Positions 1-9,756 of a stretch of 64,000 nucleotides of DNA are shown piece by piece (the first letter of the stretch is position 1; each line of letters begins with the position of its first letter). Both the position numbers and the translations under genes were made by a program. The DNA lies in the NCBI RefSeq assembly GCF_008831285.2, contig NC_045148.1, positions 6,763,001 through 6,827,000 of the forward strand. Reading direction: 5' to 3'. The notes beneath the pieces were generated by a model, which ran no database searches, was not told the DNA's origin, and saw nothing but the letters and a program-made list of their open reading frames with translations. Origin of the DNA: Nymphaea colorata. Its lineage: Eukaryota; Streptophyta; Magnoliopsida; Nymphaeales; Nymphaeaceae.

Positions 1-865
1 ACCGTACTAAACTACATTGTTATGAGCATAGATTTTCCCATTCTTGGAAGGACATAAGTCACAGCGGAGCAAATCTTCTTGCAGTTAGGAGACAATGGTA
101 GTCTTCTACAGCACCACCCTGACCATGTAGAAGATCTAGTAGCCTAATGGAATCTAAGTGAAAGGATAGGCCTGCAATGTGACCCGAACATAACTGTGCA
201 ACTCCCAACTTGCTACATCGCCTGGCTAATTGAAAGGAAACGAAACGTTTTGTGGCGTGTTTGGAGACAAGTTTGGTATAGTTAGAAGCTTTTCAAGTAC
301 GATGCTGGACCAAGTCCTTCCAATGGCGGATTGGACAAGTGCACCGACCCACACTAACCAGTGAGTTGGTAGTGAAGCATCAGAATAACCTTAGAAGGGC
401 CGTTAAATTTTGATTCTCGTTTTTCTTGATATTCCAAAGTCGTATGTTATTCTTTTTCATTTATCTTCGCTTTTATTCAAACAGAAATTCTTAGACGTAA
501 GAAAAACATATATTTGCTAGTAGCTTGAGTGATTTCATTGATTCGGAGGAGCAAGATCATCGAGCCAAAGTATCTCCAATATTTCATTACTCTTTGTCTC
601 CAAGATGCATGACTAAATAAACTTTTTTTAAAAATTTGACTGCGGCCAACTGCATTTTTCAAAATTTTTTAGCGAGGCTAATTATAATTTTTGAACATTT
701 TAAAGTGAAAATTTTTATTTTTTTATAATGAATTGAAAAGCATTATCAACATAAAAGCTTCTCGCCAAGAATCACTTGAACTCATACAAGGTTGTGTCAG
801 CCCAACTACCAATATGAGTTACTTCGCCATCTTGATAGTCTTCTACTTTGACGCTGGCTTCAAGC
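1..865. other. Intergenic, nothing recognised
   Basis: AT-rich DNA with only short chance reading frames on both strands. I see no protein family, RNA gene or clear repeat boundary here. Confidence 0.5.
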
Positions 866-1246
866 ATAGGGATGTCAATGGATTGGATTCAAAATGGATA
901 CGTTCTTAATCATATCCATTTTTTTGGATTTTCACATGCTCATATTCAAACATAAATGAAGAAAAATCATATCTAAATCTGAATCCAAAATCCAATTTCA
1001 CAATCCCAATTTGAATTTTGAACTGAACCTGACCAATTTTCAAAATGTAAGAGTGTTGGATATAGGACATTTACTTAAAACTAAATCTGGTTCGAATCCA
1101 GATCCAAATTCGATTGGATGTCATCTCTTTAATTCGAATCTAGTCTGATTTCTTAACCAGATAAGAATTTGCTTTTCATGTCTGATTTTTTTCTATCGGT
1201 TCGATTGGACATCCTATTTAAATCAGATATATTTGCATTCCTATTT
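866..1246. mobile_element. hAT-like MITE, copy 1 (GGATGTCAA family)
   Basis: About 380 bp closely resembling 45647-46028 along its whole length, with the same order of motifs (GGATGTCAA at the left end, runs of GAATCCGAATCCAAA-like sequence, ATATATTTGCATTC at the right end). The ends form a diverged terminal inverted repeat (TAGGGATGTCAAT against TAGGAATGCAAAT when the right end is reverse-complemented). There is no coding capacity. I could not find a matching target-site duplication, so this copy is older or its outer edge is imprecise. The second copy does have one. Confidence 0.65.
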
Positions 1247-1954
1247 TGGCCTAATATCTTGGACTCTTTGTGTAAGATGAAGTTGGGTCTAGCCCATGAG
1301 TACTCTACCATTGTCATATCAATCTTCACATTCAATGAGATGTCTAGGCACATCAGCTCCTTCTCCATGTTATGCTTCTTACTGCATATGTCTTCATATT
1401 ACACTAAGCAACTAAATTGCCCCCATCCACAGCTACACATTTTCAGGCTCATCCTCAGTAACTCTTACAATGTTTCCGGCCCGTCTTCCGATCCTTCACA
1501 AAGCATTTTGAGAACTATCCGGCCATATGCTTCGCTTCACAAAGCCAAACAAGTTCTAGCCTTTGCTAGGTCATTGTTTTTTCAGAAAATGGTTTATTGT
1601 CGCAATGGTGGCGGCTCCACAAGACACTTGTTCTCTCATCAATCATCTTTGTTTCCTCTTGGTCAGGCTTCTACAACCACTTGAATGGGTTAGTGAAAGG
1701 CTACCAAGCACACTAACTCCAAGTCTTCACCCTTTAGAGGTAGTTTGGCAGCAAGAACAGTTTGTGAGTATCTCAAGAATCTACTCCAAAGATTAGAGTA
1801 GGTTTGTGGAATCATAGTTTCAGTGCCTAGTGCCTAATGATCCTGCCCAAATCTTTTAATTTGGGTATAGTTTCGCAAGAATTTGTTGTGGTTGACCCTG
1901 CCACCATCCAATCTACATGCCTCTCTGCATGAACTGATGCCTTAATTCTCCTTT
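1247..1954. other. Intergenic, nothing recognised
   Basis: Holds short reading frames of up to 171 codons that begin inside the MITE and have no recognisable protein similarity, so I treat them as chance. No RNA gene seen. Confidence 0.4.
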
Positions 1955-2245
1955 AGGTTGTGTTTGATATCCTTGGATGTTAGATCCGATATTAGATTAG
2001 CTGAGTAAATCCAAGGTTCATCAAGCTATAGATTTTAGATTCGAATGCTGAAATCCATGGCTCGCAAATCAGAGAAGGGGGGTTCTGACTTCAAGTGTGT
2101 ATTTCAGAGGGGAAGAGAGTGAGAAGGCTGAGGGAGTGCATCAAACAAGAGCATTTAAAAATTAAGATTTTAAAACCTCATATCTCAGACCTGAGACTTT
2201 AAAATCTACCATAGATCTAAGATCCGAGACAACCAAACGCAACCT
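1955..2245. mobile_element. Putative MITE with GTGTTTG termini
   Basis: The left end reads AGGTTGTGTTTGATAT and the right end, reverse-complemented, reads AGGTTGCGTTTGGTTGT, giving a roughly 15-bp imperfect terminal inverted repeat over about 290 bp. The interior repeats GATCTAAGATCCGA-like and AGATTTTAGATT-like motifs in both orientations. No reading frame. A target duplication is not clear. Similar structures lie at 12663-12850 and 31870-32160. Confidence 0.45.
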
Positions 2246-2793
2246 CAAAGGCATCAGAGTATATTAATCTTACAGTTCCCTTCTTCAATATTCAGTAATT
2301 TTTTGTTGCCACCAAACCATAGTGTCTGCTAGACCTCTAGCGACACAGCATGCTATCTTGACCTGAAGGTGATCCTCCACCATATCCTGCAAGCCCAAGA
2401 GGTAATATGGCACCACAATTAGGAACTTATTAGTGACCTTGGTTTTTTTTTCTCTCTCTCTCTTGAGAGTGAACTTTTCATTTCCTATCATGCTAAATAA
2501 TACTCTTATTAAAATAAAAAAAAAAACCTTAAGGTAAAAAAAGGCTGTAAAAGAAGTTAAAAAATCTAAAATGCCCATTACTTTATAAAAAATTTAAAAA
2601 ATACTGTGACCTCCTTTGGTGCATATTTATTGTGTTATGTTCAGGCAACTCAATCTGGTTCTTTTCAGGCCAAATCTAGTGGACTAGTTCTCATGGAAAG
2701 AGAGAGAATTAATGGTTATTACTTGTGACTAATTCTCAAGGTGACTAATTCTCAAGGAAATAGAAAAGTAGTTATTACTTGTGTAGTAAAAAA
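2246..2793. other. Intergenic, AT-rich
   Basis: AT-rich, with a pyrimidine stretch near 2450 and A-runs near 2520. Nothing else recognised. Confidence 0.4.
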
Positions 2794-2990
2794 TATAATG
2801 GCGTTGACCCGGCTCAAAGGGTTTGGAGTAGTTGGATGAGACTTGGCATTCACGCAACCAGTCTTGGTCAAATTCCTATAGCGTATACATTATAAGCAAT
2901 CTCAAAAGGTGTCTTCCTTGAGGAGTGTACACAATTGGTTGGGATGAGGCTTGGTCAAAGTCGAGTCAGTTCGATTCTCATAGGTACTAA
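2794..2990 (+). repeat. Possible dimeric tRNA-like (SINE-like) repeat
   Basis: Two successive segments share the order GTTGG(G)ATGAG.CTTGG followed by a B-box-like sequence (TCAAATTCC near 2870, then AGTTCGATTCTC near 2968). The second resembles the Pol III A box and B box arrangement of tRNA-derived SINEs. No poly(A) tail or target duplication is visible, so this is tentative. Confidence 0.3.
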
Positions 2991-3072
2991 CTATTTATGC
3001 CTCGTGATGAATGACAATTCTGAAACTGCTTTGTCTACCAAGAAAGAAACTATAATTAATGCAAACTATGAT

Positions 3073-3228
3073 TCTCATAGGGAGTTGGATCAAGCTCAGG
3101 ATGAACGTTAGCGGCATACTTAACACATGCAAATCGGACGAAAAGTGGTGTTTCGAGTGGCGGATGGGCGAGTAACACGTCAGAACCTACCCTTGGGAGG
3201 GGGACAACAGCTGGAAAAGGCTGTTATT
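3073..3228 (+). pseudogene. Nuclear plastid insertion: 5' end of plastid 16S rRNA
   Basis: This roughly 155-bp segment matches the first part of plastid 16S rRNA. The landmarks GCTCAGGATGAACG, CTTAACACATGCAA, AAGTGGTGTTTC, GAGTAAC and CCCTTGGGAGGGG follow in order and at the correct spacing. The match begins at the mature 5' end (TCTCAT) and stops at the GGCTG that precedes TAATACC. It fits plastid better than mitochondrial SSU rRNA because the plastid GCGGCAT and GTGGTGTTTC segments are present. Differences from the plastid consensus are largely C-to-T and G-to-A changes, as expected for a methylated nuclear copy. It is far too short to be a working rRNA gene. Confidence 0.88.
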
Positions 3229-4001
3229 AAAAGAACGAGTTTTTAGTTTATTAATTATTTCCACCAGCTAAGGTATGCAAAATATGGTAAGGTACGTACA
3301 ATACGATACGTATAGCCCGACCATATGAAAACTTTTAAAATGTGATTAGGTCCTTTTCTAAATTAAAAGTAATCGGAAAGGTCGGACCCCAAATAAAAAC
3401 TTCCTTTGTTTATTGCGATGATGTTCAGTATTAAGATTTGTACGGTGCGCAGTCGATTTCTTGATGAATAATTCTTGTCTCGCAATTAGTTGGGAGTTGG
3501 CAATCGTTACCTTAATTAATTGAGATCAGGGGTAAGGCCGTGCTTCCTTACAGAGTATAGTAATCAAGAAAATTGAGATAGACTTAGTCATGTGATATGC
3601 TTAATTAATTACTCGAGCTCGATTGAGATAGCCTTGCTCGTCATATGTCTAATGAAATGTCGGAGGGGCACCAATATAGAACAAACAAACCAAATGCGTC
3701 GTGTGGGCAACTGCCTACACGAACCTGCCCCTGTCTCAATAAGCGACGCAAAAGACAGTACGTTTTAGAACTAGTATATGGGGAAATTAATATGAGATTT
3801 GAGAACGCGATAGTTTAACAGTGCCTAGAAAGAAATTTAATATGATCAAGGTATTTTTTATATCACCTTATAAGGTGATGAAAATTAGGTATTGCCTCAG
3901 GCTTAAGAACCAAATTTAATTACTTGTCATGAATGTGTTTTTCGGTAGACCGTCAAAAAGCCCAGGCTTTTAATTATGATATTAAAACCCTTGCGTATTT
4001 T
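3229..4001. other. Intergenic, repeat fragments
   Basis: AT-rich. Around 3703-3726 it contains GTGTGGGCAACTGCCTACAC, a near-palindrome also found in related form near 13268 and 45440, probably the end of an old transposable element. No gene seen. Confidence 0.35.
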
Positions 4002-4125
4002 GAGTATGTTCACAAGTTTACATGTACTTTTCCAGATTCTGCACTTAATATATATAAACTGGAGTATGTTCACAAGTTTATTTGAATGTACTTCTCCAAA
4101 TTCCGCACTTAATATATATAAACTG
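4002..4125 (+). repeat. Imperfect tandem repeat, two ~60-bp units
   Basis: Two adjacent units each run from GAGTATGTTCACAAGTTTA through a TGTACTT(T/C)TCCA core to CACTTAATATATATAAACTG. The second unit carries a small insertion after the first motif. Confidence 0.8.
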
Positions 4126-4180
4126 TCCCATTTGTTAATCTTTAATTTGTTGCCTGAAACAAAGTTAGGACATTAGAATT

Positions 4181-4430
4181 CCGAGTGCAAAGTGTAGGTG
4201 GTCGGGTTTAGTGATACGTTGTTGGTGTGTCCTTAGTTCGATTCTATTGGATGCTACTCTTGCAGACTGTTGCAAACAGTGGTATATGCGTTATTCGAAT
4301 TGAAAAGTGTACCATATGATTACTCATGTCTGAAGTAGCTCAGGACCACAGGAAAGGAGAAAAGAGGGATGGCTTCGGTCTCTCACTTAGGCGGTGGGTT
4401 TCCTCCACCTCACTCGAAGTCATGAATATA
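4181..4430 (+). repeat. tRNA-derived SINE-like repeat, copy A
   Basis: A head with AGTGTAGGTGGTCGGG (A-box-like) and TAGTTCGATTC (B-box-like) is followed by a body containing GGATGCTACT, ATTGAAAAGTGTACCAT and a purine-rich GGAGAAAAGAGGGATGGCTTC(G) segment. The same body order occurs at 17290-17500 and, more diverged, at 5160-5400. No coding capacity. The family assignment is by eye only. Confidence 0.45.
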
Positions 4431-5159
4431 AAAAATTTTCTTAATGACAATGGCCCATTGTGCCCAACCCCTTTCACACTCCACCATGCACTCTAACCTG
4501 GTTATATGCACCATCCTGGTGTATGAATTTTTGTGTGCAAATATGGTCAATGACTAAAACAGCTTTAATTCACACTAAGAAAAATTGTAAAGACAAAAAT
4601 GAAAATGAAAAAAAGAAAAAAAAATATAAAGAACATTTCATTTTAATAAATTACCCGAATGTCCTACCGTCCTTTACTTTGTACCGTACATACGGCGCAC
4701 ACAACTTTCTCTATCATGCACTCTCATAAAAAATAACTTGCTTCCGGTCAAACCACCATGCATCCATGTACTAGAGATCAACTTCCATATCTGTAACATA
4801 ATTTTTTATCCAACGGAAAACTTTCATTAATTTAATTCGTTACTTGAATTTGTTATAGGAACGATCTTAGTTACGACACTCGATGTGATAAAATAACTGA
4901 TGATGAACTTTTTAAATCCGAAGATAATATCTGTAGTTGTTGTCCCTTGCACGTTTTCTTGATTTTATTATGGCAACAAAATGTTTGTATCTGAAAAAGT
5001 TCTTACAAAGCTAAAATATCTTTTTGTGTTTGTCGAGCGAAGATAAGGTGACATTAGCATTTTGTTTTAGTGTTTGTTGAATTCAGTAGATTTGAAACTG
5101 TCCATGATGAGTAGGATCCAAACCCAAAATGCAACTGACCAATGCAAGTGGCAAAATTG
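4431..5159. other. Intergenic, nothing recognised
   Basis: AT-rich DNA with an A-rich stretch at 4600-4630. No gene, RNA or clear repeat. Confidence 0.4.
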
Positions 5160-5400
5160 CAGTGAGCTAACTGTGATGAGATGCCTCAAGGGGCATAGTG
5201 TAGCAGGGTTTCAGCTGACATCCAAGGCATTCGAGGTTTGAATCTTGTGGCCGTTGTTTTGATGCCGGTACATCCAAGGGATTTGAGGTTCGAATCTCGT
5301 AGCTGTTGCTATATTCTGGAGCATCATTCCTCTGCATCACCAAATGGTGGTCTAATTGAAAGGTTTACCATAGGTCCACCAAAGCTTTGAAGCATAAGAG
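5160..5400 (+). repeat. tRNA-derived SINE-like repeat, copy C, with two B boxes
   Basis: GGGGCATAGTGTAGCAGGG near 5189 resembles a Pol III A box. It is followed by two B-box-like sequences, GAGGTTTGAATCTTGT near 5233 and GAGGTTCGAATCTCGT near 5286, each preceded by ACATCCAAGG, so the segment around the B box has been duplicated. The tail, with ATTGAAAGGTTTACCATAG, matches the body of copies at 4181 and 17290. It does not fold as a standard tRNA, so I do not call a tRNA gene. Confidence 0.45.
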
Positions 5401-5584
5401 TATGGGTTAGACTTGCTCATATTTATGAGCTATGGCCTACTTTGCATCTGCCTTTCATCGTAATCATCTTTGTCATTGTCAAACAAAGACTAGGCATCCA
5501 CCTAACAAAATTGTCCACACTTTATGCATGCAGCGATACCCACTGGTCACAATATTTATTGGCAAATAATGTTATGTGCATGCG

Positions 5585-5615
<31 letters not shown>

Positions 5616-7372
5616 ATATGTATATATGTGTGTGTGTTATTTAAATGTTAGACACATGAGAAACAATTTCAAACTTTAGAGAGAGAGAGAAAAAAAAAAA
5701 AAAAAAAGATTGAGTGGTATATATAGGAAAATACCATGGCCCCCTAATTTCTTAAAGAAAAGCTAGGGTACTACTTTAAGTATTGAGTCTCTAAACGGAT
5801 GAAATTGCCACACTCAAAATTAAGTTGGGAACAAGTGGAGGAGCTAAAAGCAGATGCAAAAGATTCGGGTTCCCAACAGCAAAATGCATGAAAAATGGGG
5901 TTCAAAACAGATCCACGTGTTTGGAACTAAAATCCTCCAACCATGTCCCTACCACTTGCGACCCTAGACCACTTGATGCATGCCTTAGGGATCATGTTGA
6001 GTTTCCGAAACTCCTCTCCTATTTCCTCTTGCTTCGGAGGGTCCAAACTCCAGGATTGCATCAGGACTTTAGTACAAAAGCAAAATACATCTTCAGCTAG
6101 AGGTTCTACAGTTCCCACCCTAAAAGTTGAGGAGATAGTGACAACATAGGGTCCGCATGCCGGCCATCGTTACCAACTACGCTCTACCAGCTGCGTTACA
6201 CCCACCAAGTCTAGCCACGTGCTGCCCTAACCAGGATCCGCAGTGGCGGAGCCTCATGGTGGCTGGCATGGGTAAGCTTCATAAAATTAGTTTAATATAT
6301 ATGTCAATGTTTTAATATATTTGATTGACATACATAAGTACCCCAAATAAATTAAAGATATTGAATGAGTTCTGGCTAGCAGCCTGCCCTTGTGGCCCGG
6401 CAATTCTTGAAATATTGAGTGTAACAGATATGTGTCCATTGAATGCTTACACACCACCTTTTGGAAGTTTGTTGGCGAGTTTCCTCAAATAAAGTATAAG
6501 AAGAAGTTTTGTGCGACACGATACCTCTCTATTATCAGAAATTACATGCATGGTAAGTAATCTCGAAAAGTGCACTTGTTGACGCTCTAGTGGTCATATT
6601 CGTTTATGCTTAGACATGTAAATTAAGGGCCAAACTAATTCGAACGTTGTGTATTTTATGAACTTTAACCCTGTCAAGGGAAAACGAAACAATCTTTTGA
6701 ACAACTCTATCTCTCAAGGGTAGTTGGTAGTTGTGAGTGTCTTAAATCTACCCCATAATTAAAGCAGGTTCATGAAACAATAGTTACAGTGTTTAATAAA
6801 CCTTTCTCAATTTTTAGGGCAGGTTCATGAAACACTCACAAAGGGTTTTTACTAGCAAATGGCTTCTTAAAAGTTGTTTGGCATAAAGATGTTATGTTAG
6901 TGTTCAGTTTAAAAGCAGAGATGTTTTATGAGTGTCTGGTGAATCTACTCAAAAATTAAGTTAGATTCATATAACAGTAGTTCTAGTGTTTGTGAATCAG
7001 ATTCACAGAGGACAATTACAAAATGTCTTTGTTACCAGACGACCCATTATAGACTAGACTGTTTTGATTACTAAGACAAGACAAACAAGACGTCTTGTCC
7101 ACCACACTGCTATCTGTGTCCAGTGTAAGTTTCATGTGGATGTTTGTGAGTGCTATATGTTTCATCTCGCATTTATTTCTTGTTCTTTATGTGTTTTGTT
7201 GTGTTTGTTTTATGTTTTGTCCAATGTTTGTTTCGTGTTTTATCCATTCAATCTATCTTGTCCTATTTTTACAAGCATAGCCTCAAAGATGCCCACAAAT
7301 ATGAGTCATAGATCAATTCAATTCATTGTAGAACTGCCGCTTTGATCTCAACAAAGGCCTCTCATGAAACAA
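5401..7372. other. Intergenic with microsatellites and old repeat ends
   Basis: Contains an (ATGT)n microsatellite at about 5587-5630, a GA then A run at about 5680-5707, and CAGTGGCGGAGCC near 6240, a sequence common at the ends of plant DNA transposons, without a visible partner. Short reading frames around 5825-6150 and 7064-7345 show no recognisable protein family and are probably chance. Confidence 0.4.
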
Positions 7373-7422
7373 GGGGAAGGAAAGCCAAAAACTTTTAGGG
7401 GAAGGAAAGCCAAAAACTTTTA
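7373..7422 (+). repeat. Perfect 25-bp tandem duplication
   Basis: The unit GGGGAAGGAAAGCCAAAAAC plus TTTTA occurs twice in immediate succession, about 70 bp past the stop codon of the neighbouring minus-strand BAHD gene, so it lies in or near its 3' UTR. Confidence 0.9.
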
Positions 7423-7491
7423 TGTGCGCGTATGTAGTATTGCTCAAAATATATGTTATGGACATGTATATCGCTCAACTCGGGGCGTCAA

Positions 7492-9635
7492 CTAATCAAT
7501 AGAATGAGCAATCTGCTTGAAGATCTTGGCGTGCTCCTTGAACAGGGTGACTATGACGTTGATGCCGCCCTTCAATGCTCCGTGAGAAGCTGCAGGGACG
7601 AAGATGACGAGGCCTTCCATGGGGATCCAGGACGGCATGAACGCGCAGGGCGCGCCTGAACCCATGTCCACCTCGTGGAATTGGAAACCCAACCAGCTGT
7701 CGACCTCCAGGTTCGGGATCACGAAGTTGTCCTCCACATCCTGTGAAGCCACCAGCTCCTTGTTCTTGTTCAGCTCCCCAAAGTCGATGAAAGATTGAAA
7801 GTAGTCGGCATCAACTCTTGCAACGGCGTCCTTGATCAATCTTGCACCATAGCCAACTCCCTCCTGTAATCGGGCAATTGATTGAACAAATGTGAGAAAC
7901 AAGGAATTGATAAACTTTTGTCCAAGTCTTCTCTCTACTGCTGGCTGATCAATCATTTTGAAAATAAATTTTTAGACGCGTTCCATGGCGTTTGAAGTTT
8001 ATAATCAAATTGGAATTGGAATGACAATTCGAGTTCTAGTTTAACTCCCTTTGAGTTTGATAATATGAAGTTTTTGATTCTGAAAATCAAAGTATGTTTT
8101 TGATAAAATAGGAATTAAAATTCTAGAATTGATGAATTAAAACTTTTTATGATGTGAGTCCTAAAAAGGAGAAAAAAAAAATCTAAAAGTCTGGAATAAT
8201 AATTCCCACCCACTAGGGTAGTATCACATTTTGAAATTTTGGTTTCAGAATCAAAGTTCTTTGTTTGATAATGCAAGTCCTGTTTCATCCAAAAAGAGAA
8301 TTTTTATTCTAAAATTCTGCAGAAGTGGTCTGGAGACCAAGTTTTTTAAGCAAAACTGATTTTTGCCTCTACCCAAGTTTTTTTTCTTGTTATTCAAACA
8401 TCGAAATCACATTCTAATTTGATTATTAATTAAATTTTAACATAACTCTGTTTTAACAAAACTAAGTTTTTGAAAGCTGTACTTTTGCTTTAAAAAAAAA
8501 AATGCCTACTTTTTATCTTTTGAGGTTTCATATACATATTCTGTGAGGATCATCATTTGCACCTTTCTCTTAACGCACGTAGTTGGCTTGGCTATGTTTC
8601 AATATTGGGAACTCTTACGTAAAAAAATATATAAACTATTAAATATAAGTATTAAACAGTAAAAAATAATATTCACAGTTATTAAAAACGAATAAAAATA
8701 AAATCAATTGTGGTGCTCACCTTGAGGAGCTCCTTCACCCTGGTGGACGGGTACGCGTCAAGCACAAGGTTCCCAAAGTACTCGGAGGGGATACCAAGCC
8801 GGGGTCTGCCGTTCACCAGCAGCCTCAAGCGCGTGACCTCGTCGTCGCGCAGACCGCGAGCGATGCTGACCTTTCTCCAGACGTGGGAGAGGAGGCAGGC
8901 GAAGGTGCTGGGCTTGAGCACGGCCGGCCTGGTGGCCGTGGCGGAAGAAGCCCTCTCCTTGAGCTCGCTTATGAACTCCCACGAGTAGTTGACGATGAGG
9001 TTGTCCATGGTGTTTACGTCCCCGTTGTCCCCCACCAGGGGGGCGTCTGAGAACTCAATCCGCTCGTGCGGATAGCTGCAGACCGGCGGGTTCCTGGGGA
9101 CAAGGAAGAACTCCTGGTCGTGGACCGGCGGGTGCTCCAGTTCCATCTCCGGCGACCTCACCAGCTGAGACCAGGACAGGAAGAAGTTGCTCATGGACTG
9201 CCCGTCCGCCATCCAGTGGCTGGCGCAGATGCCGATCACCAGCCCCCCGCACTCGAACCGGTTGAGCTGCACCATGAGCATGGGATTCGAGGCCGCCGGC
9301 GGCGGGTGCAGGTCGCAGAGCGAAGGGCAGGGCTCCAGCGGGAGGAAGTCCTCGAGCTTACGGGCCACCGTCGTCTCGAAGACGGGGACGCCGGAGTTGT
9401 CGTCGATGACGATGTGTCCGCCGGAGAGGTGGCCGGCGAGCTGGGGGTAGTATGAGAGGGCCTTGGAGAGGCCGAGGATGATGCCGGAGTTGGGGGAGGT
9501 TCCGGGGTTGTCGTACACGAAGAGGACGCAGATGTGGAGCTCTGAGGCCTTCCTGTCGAAGATGTTGAGTGGGATCTTCCGGCTGGTGCGCTTCTCCGGC
9601 ATCACCAACGTGCTTCCCTGATGCTTCACCTCCAT
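7492..9635 (-). CDS. BAHD acyltransferase 1 (agmatine/tryptamine hydroxycinnamoyltransferase-like)
   Basis: BAHD enzymes transfer an acyl group from a CoA thioester to an alcohol or amine in the cytosol. Exon 1 runs 9635 down to 8721 (305 codons). Exon 2 runs 7863 down to 7492 (123 codons plus stop). The 857-bp intron is phase 0, with donor AAG|GTGAGC and acceptor TTACAG|GAG. The 428-residue product has the usual family length. The catalytic HxxxD motif is HWMAD at residues 140-144. The C-terminal DFGWG motif is replaced by DMGSG at 371-375. The end of the protein (VDSWL..., a P-SW-P-EGL block) resembles barley agmatine coumaroyltransferase and related amine acyltransferases as I remember them, so an amine acceptor is my best guess, not shown. 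The start at 9635 is the first ATG after a TATA-like box and gives an N-terminus collinear with the paralogue at 13888. GC is high, unlike the flanks. Confidence 0.9.
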
Positions 9636-9748
9636 GGCTGGCTTTATTGTAGCTAATGCAAGAAGGGGTTCTTGTTGGGAGAAAATCCTCTGAGATTTTG
9701 GCTCTTTGGCACCACTCTACTCTTGCTTGCTTCAATCTAGCGGTGGGT

Positions 9749-9756
9749 ATTTATAC
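9749..9756 (-). promoter_or_regulatory. TATA box of BAHD gene 1
   Basis: TATAAATA on the minus strand, 114 bp upstream of the ATG at 9635. This would place transcription start near 9720 with a leader of roughly 85 nt. Inferred from sequence and spacing only. Confidence 0.55.

Noticed and set aside
3073-3228. A working 16S rRNA gene
   Set aside because: Only about a tenth of the gene is present and it carries many substitutions; it is a nuclear copy of a plastid fragment.
5230-5300. tRNA gene, because of two GGTTCGAATC-type B boxes
   Set aside because: No acceptor stem pairing or anticodon arm could be placed; better explained as a tRNA-derived SINE.
8710-9455. Plus-strand frames across BAHD gene 1
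   Set aside because: Antisense shadows of the GC-rich exon 8721-9635.
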